Shown: piece by piece, positions 22,107-23,716 of the stretch
Layout of the letters: each line of letters opens with the position of its first letter
Numbering within the stretch: position 1 is the stretch's first letter
Program-made: the position numbers and the translations under genes
Source of the DNA: Prevotellaceae bacterium
GTDB lineage: Bacteria; Bacteroidota; Bacteroidia; Bacteroidales; UBA932
Direction: 5' to 3'
Length of the DNA stretch: 23,716 nucleotides
Assembly (NCBI GenBank): GCA_031287815.1
Contig: JAITSM010000013.1
Coordinates: forward strand, 1-23,716
The notes under the pieces: model-generated
Database searches by the model: none
What the model was told of the DNA's origin: nothing
The model's input: the letters and a program-made list of their open reading frames with translations, nothing else

Positions 22107-22137
22107 TTTGCAGATAAAAAATAAAGTAATATATTTG
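22107..22137 (+). promoter_or_regulatory. Promoter of the second FISUMP gene
   Basis: TTTG (22107-22110), a 19-bp gap and TATATTTG (22130-22137) match the Bacteroidetes promoter. Transcription should start near 22144, about 410 nt before the start codon, an unusually long leader. Confidence 0.82.
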
Positions 22138-22151
22138 CAGCGTTAATTACT

Positions 22152-22163
22152 TGCTCTTTGACA
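22152..22163 (+). promoter_or_regulatory. boxA-like antitermination element
   Basis: TGCTCTTTGACA lies about 8 bp after the predicted start site and differs from the bacterial boxA consensus TGCTCTTTAACA at one base. boxA normally recruits NusB/NusE for antitermination in rRNA leaders. No rRNA gene is in the window. Confidence 0.55.
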
Positions 22164-22209
22164 TTGTTGGAATGATATAAAAAAATATATCGCTTTAACT
22201 TTTATTCTA

Positions 22210-22367
22210 CGAAAATTACGGAATCAGGAAAATTTCTACATCATGGAATATAAGTAAAGCAACCATGCCAAGAATGGGTATGAGTTGTGAAGCTTATTTA
22301 TGATGTGGGTCTTCCTGAACCTCGTAATTTCGTAAGTGTAACACCTCATTTTCATTCTTGGCTTTTT
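22210..22367 (+). promoter_or_regulatory. Structured leader with two interleaved hairpins
   Basis: Hairpin 1 pairs 22210-22260 with 22291-22332 (CGAAA(A)TTACG/CGTAATTTCG, TCAGGAA/TTCCTGA, ACATCAT/ATGATGT, TAAAGC/GCTTA). Hairpin 2 pairs GCCAAGAATG 22267-22276 with CATTCTTGGC 22353-22362, continues with ATGAG/CTCAT, and is followed by five T residues. The stems interleave, so they form a pseudoknot or exclude each other. AAATTACG recurs at 22382-22389 as a rival partner for CGTAATTT (22323-22330). No gene is seen between 21967 and 22552. Confidence 0.55.
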
Positions 22368-22552
22368 AATAGAATAATGAAAAATTACGATAAAAGTTAA
22401 AAACCGACTGGCAGAGATTGATAGAGGGAATATTCTGCAATGATTGGCAGTGAATAAAAAATTGCAGCAGGGGGTTGTTTTATAAGGGTTGTTTGTGTTT
22501 GCAAGACAGCCCCAAAGCTGCGAAAAAAATAACAATTTTAAAATTTACTTTT

Positions 22553-23626
22553 ATGAAAAAAACTCTTTTCTTTTTTGCTTTGCTTGCAGGTGCTACCGCC
22601 TTTGCGCAAGCGACTGTTACGCCTATCAGCGTAAATTATGACAACCAACAGGTAACTTTCGGTATCGCATGGACAACTTCCGCCAGCAACCGCGTGTGGG
22701 TGTGGGTGGATTTTTGTTCGGTTACTGGCACAACGCTAAGTACCTTTACTCCGGCAACTATCAGCCCGGTGTCCGTAACCGGCGGAAGCTACGATGGACA
22801 AAACGGACGCGGCTTTTATGTATATGGTAATCCTACGACCGTTACCGCCACATTGAGTAATACTACTGGTAAATTCAACTGGTGCGCCTATGGCAGCGAC
22901 TATCCGCCAAATATAGGCGATTACAACAACGGAATTTACACATTAAGAGGAACGCCTCCCTTTACTCTGAAAGGTGCAAGCGGTGAAACAAGTATAGTAT
23001 CTGGGACAACACTAACCCAATCATCTTTGACTTTTACTCCCATTACCATGACGGATGCAACCGGTTGTCCGGGCTATTTTTGCAAATATGTCGGTATGGA
23101 TTTGCACATGAATGCTTCCTATCCATGCCAACAACGCGCCAGCGGCGCGAAAAATTGGGAAGCATATATAAAGGACAGCAGGGATGATTTAATTTATCGA
23201 ATTGTACAATTTTCGGATAATAGTTGGTGGATGGCTGAGGATTTGAATATATATCAAAATGTGATCGGCATCTGTAGTGGCAAACACTTTTATAGAAGTA
23301 ATAACAATACTGTTTGTCCGCCCGGTTGGTTGTTGCCTACGTTTAACGAAGTGGTAACCAGATGGCCGGGAGGTATTAACGGGGCAATGTCTGATATATA
23401 CGGAGGTGCATGGGAAATAGGCTCTTGCTATGACAACGGATGTTGTAATGTTAATGTGGCAAACCGCATTGATATAGCAATTCTCGGTTGTCTGAATATA
23501 ATGTTCAGTGATGTAAATAACCCGACTGTGTGGTATTGGGGTTATTACAATTACAACTATGCATGCGCACCCCACCCGGCCCATACCGATATAGCCGGTC
23601 GCGTCCGTTGCACCCGCCAACTATAA
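22553..23626 (+). CDS. Secreted FISUMP-domain protein with N-terminal beta domain
   Basis: A 357-residue exported protein. The signal peptide is MKKTLFFFALLAGATAFAQA; I start at this ATG, since the open frame from 22475 adds 26 residues that do not fit. The N-terminal beta-rich domain (about 20-185) is Thr/Ser/Gly-rich (VNYDNQQVTFGIAWTT, PFTLKGASG). The C-terminal part (about 200-357) is FISUMP-like: DDLIYRIVQFSDNSWWMAEDLN, CPPGWLLPTFNEV and a terminal GRVRCTRQL. Several cysteines (CPGYFCKY, GSCYDNGCCNV) suggest disulphides in the exported protein. It is probably surface-exposed and of unknown function, with a separate promoter and a long structured leader. Confidence 0.88.
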   Translation: MKKTLFFFALLAGATAFAQATVTPISVNYDNQQVTFGIAWTTSASNRVWVWVDFCSVTGTTLSTFTPATISPVSVTGGSYDGQNGRGFYVYGNPTTVTATLSNTTGKFNWCAYGSDYPPNIGDYNNGIYTLRGTPPFTLKGASGETSIVSGTTLTQSSLTFTPITMTDATGCPGYFCKYVGMDLHMNASYPCQQRASGAKNWEAYIKDSRDDLIYRIVQFSDNSWWMAEDLNIYQNVIGICSGKHFYRSNNNTVCPPGWLLPTFNEVVTRWPGGINGAMSDIYGGAWEIGSCYDNGCCNVNVANRIDIAILGCLNIMFSDVNNPTVWYWGYYNYNYACAPHPAHTDIAGRVRCTRQL

Positions 23627-23683
23627 TTTTAATACCCCAACTATCTCAATAACCTTATTTCGCCCCGGTCGCTACTACCCGGC

Positions 23684-23704
23684 AACCTTAAACTAAACCT
23701 TAAG
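23684..23704. repeat. CCTTAAA word repeat at the window end
   Basis: AACCTTAAACTAAACCTTAA words lie directly in front of an ATG, in the same style as before rnfA and the first FISUMP gene. No GGCGCC core is seen. Confidence 0.6.
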
Positions 23705-23705
23705 C

Positions 23706-23716
23706 ATGAAAAGAGA
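23706..23716 (+). CDS. Possible start of a further gene, cut by the window end
   Basis: ATGAAAAGAGA follows the repeat above and would begin MKR. Only three codons are present, so nothing can be said about the product; the call rests on position and the Lys/Arg-rich start typical of exported proteins. Confidence 0.25.

Overview
The window comes from a member of the Bacteroidetes, most likely order Bacteroidales. Three things point there: promoters of the TAnnTTTG type in front of several genes, almost no Shine-Dalgarno sequences, and a typical gene repertoire (sodium-pumping methylmalonyl-CoA decarboxylase with a lamin-tail OadG subunit, an RseC-RnfBCDGEA operon, FISUMP surface proteins, a DUF349-YidC pair). 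The genus cannot be fixed from the sequence. Coding DNA is moderately GC-rich and intergenic DNA is AT-rich and full of short repeats.

Layout, left to right. 1-1701: a 21-bp tandem array, one unrecognised 234-residue gene, a strong terminator, a long palindrome and a 213-bp element with terminal inverted repeats. 1702-6354: a propionate-pathway operon (methylmalonyl-CoA epimerase, decarboxylase alpha, LTD/OadG subunit, biotin carrier, membrane beta subunit) that couples decarboxylation to Na+ export. 6355-7638: terminators, tRNA-Leu(CAG) on the minus strand, and an omega-amidase-type carbon-nitrogen hydrolase. 7656-14028: a 55-residue 2[4Fe-4S] ferredoxin on the minus strand, divergent from rseC-rnfB-rnfC-rnfD-rnfG-rnfE-rnfA, the ferredoxin:NAD+ oxidoreductase that also pumps ions. 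The ferredoxin is a plausible electron carrier for this complex. 14115-15260: a small TPR protein, a 23-bp repeat array built on a 14-bp perfect palindrome, and a secreted FISUMP protein. 15282-16053: an AT-rich HigBA-type toxin-antitoxin cassette between two identical 39-bp direct repeats. 16118-21966 (minus strand): DUF349 protein, YidC, YggS and MiaB. 21967-23716: a FISUMP exoprotein gene with its own promoter, a boxA-like element and a roughly 400-nt structured leader, then possibly the first codons of another gene.

The most striking feature is a family of intergenic repeats made of 7-bp words (for example CATACAT, AGTCGTG, GCAGTGG, CACTTTC), often arranged on both sides of a GCTGGCGCCAGC core, with the word on one side being the reverse complement of the word on the other at several sites. 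They sit in most gaps of the mmd and rnf operons and run into coding sequence, supplying the ends of RnfB, RnfC, RnfD and RnfG and the N-terminus of MiaB. Other points worth a second look are the 39-bp-flanked toxin-antitoxin cassette, the boxA/competing-hairpin leader at 22107-22552, the 23-bp palindromic array and the 213-bp inverted-repeat element. No IS transposase, phage gene, rRNA or CRISPR array was seen.
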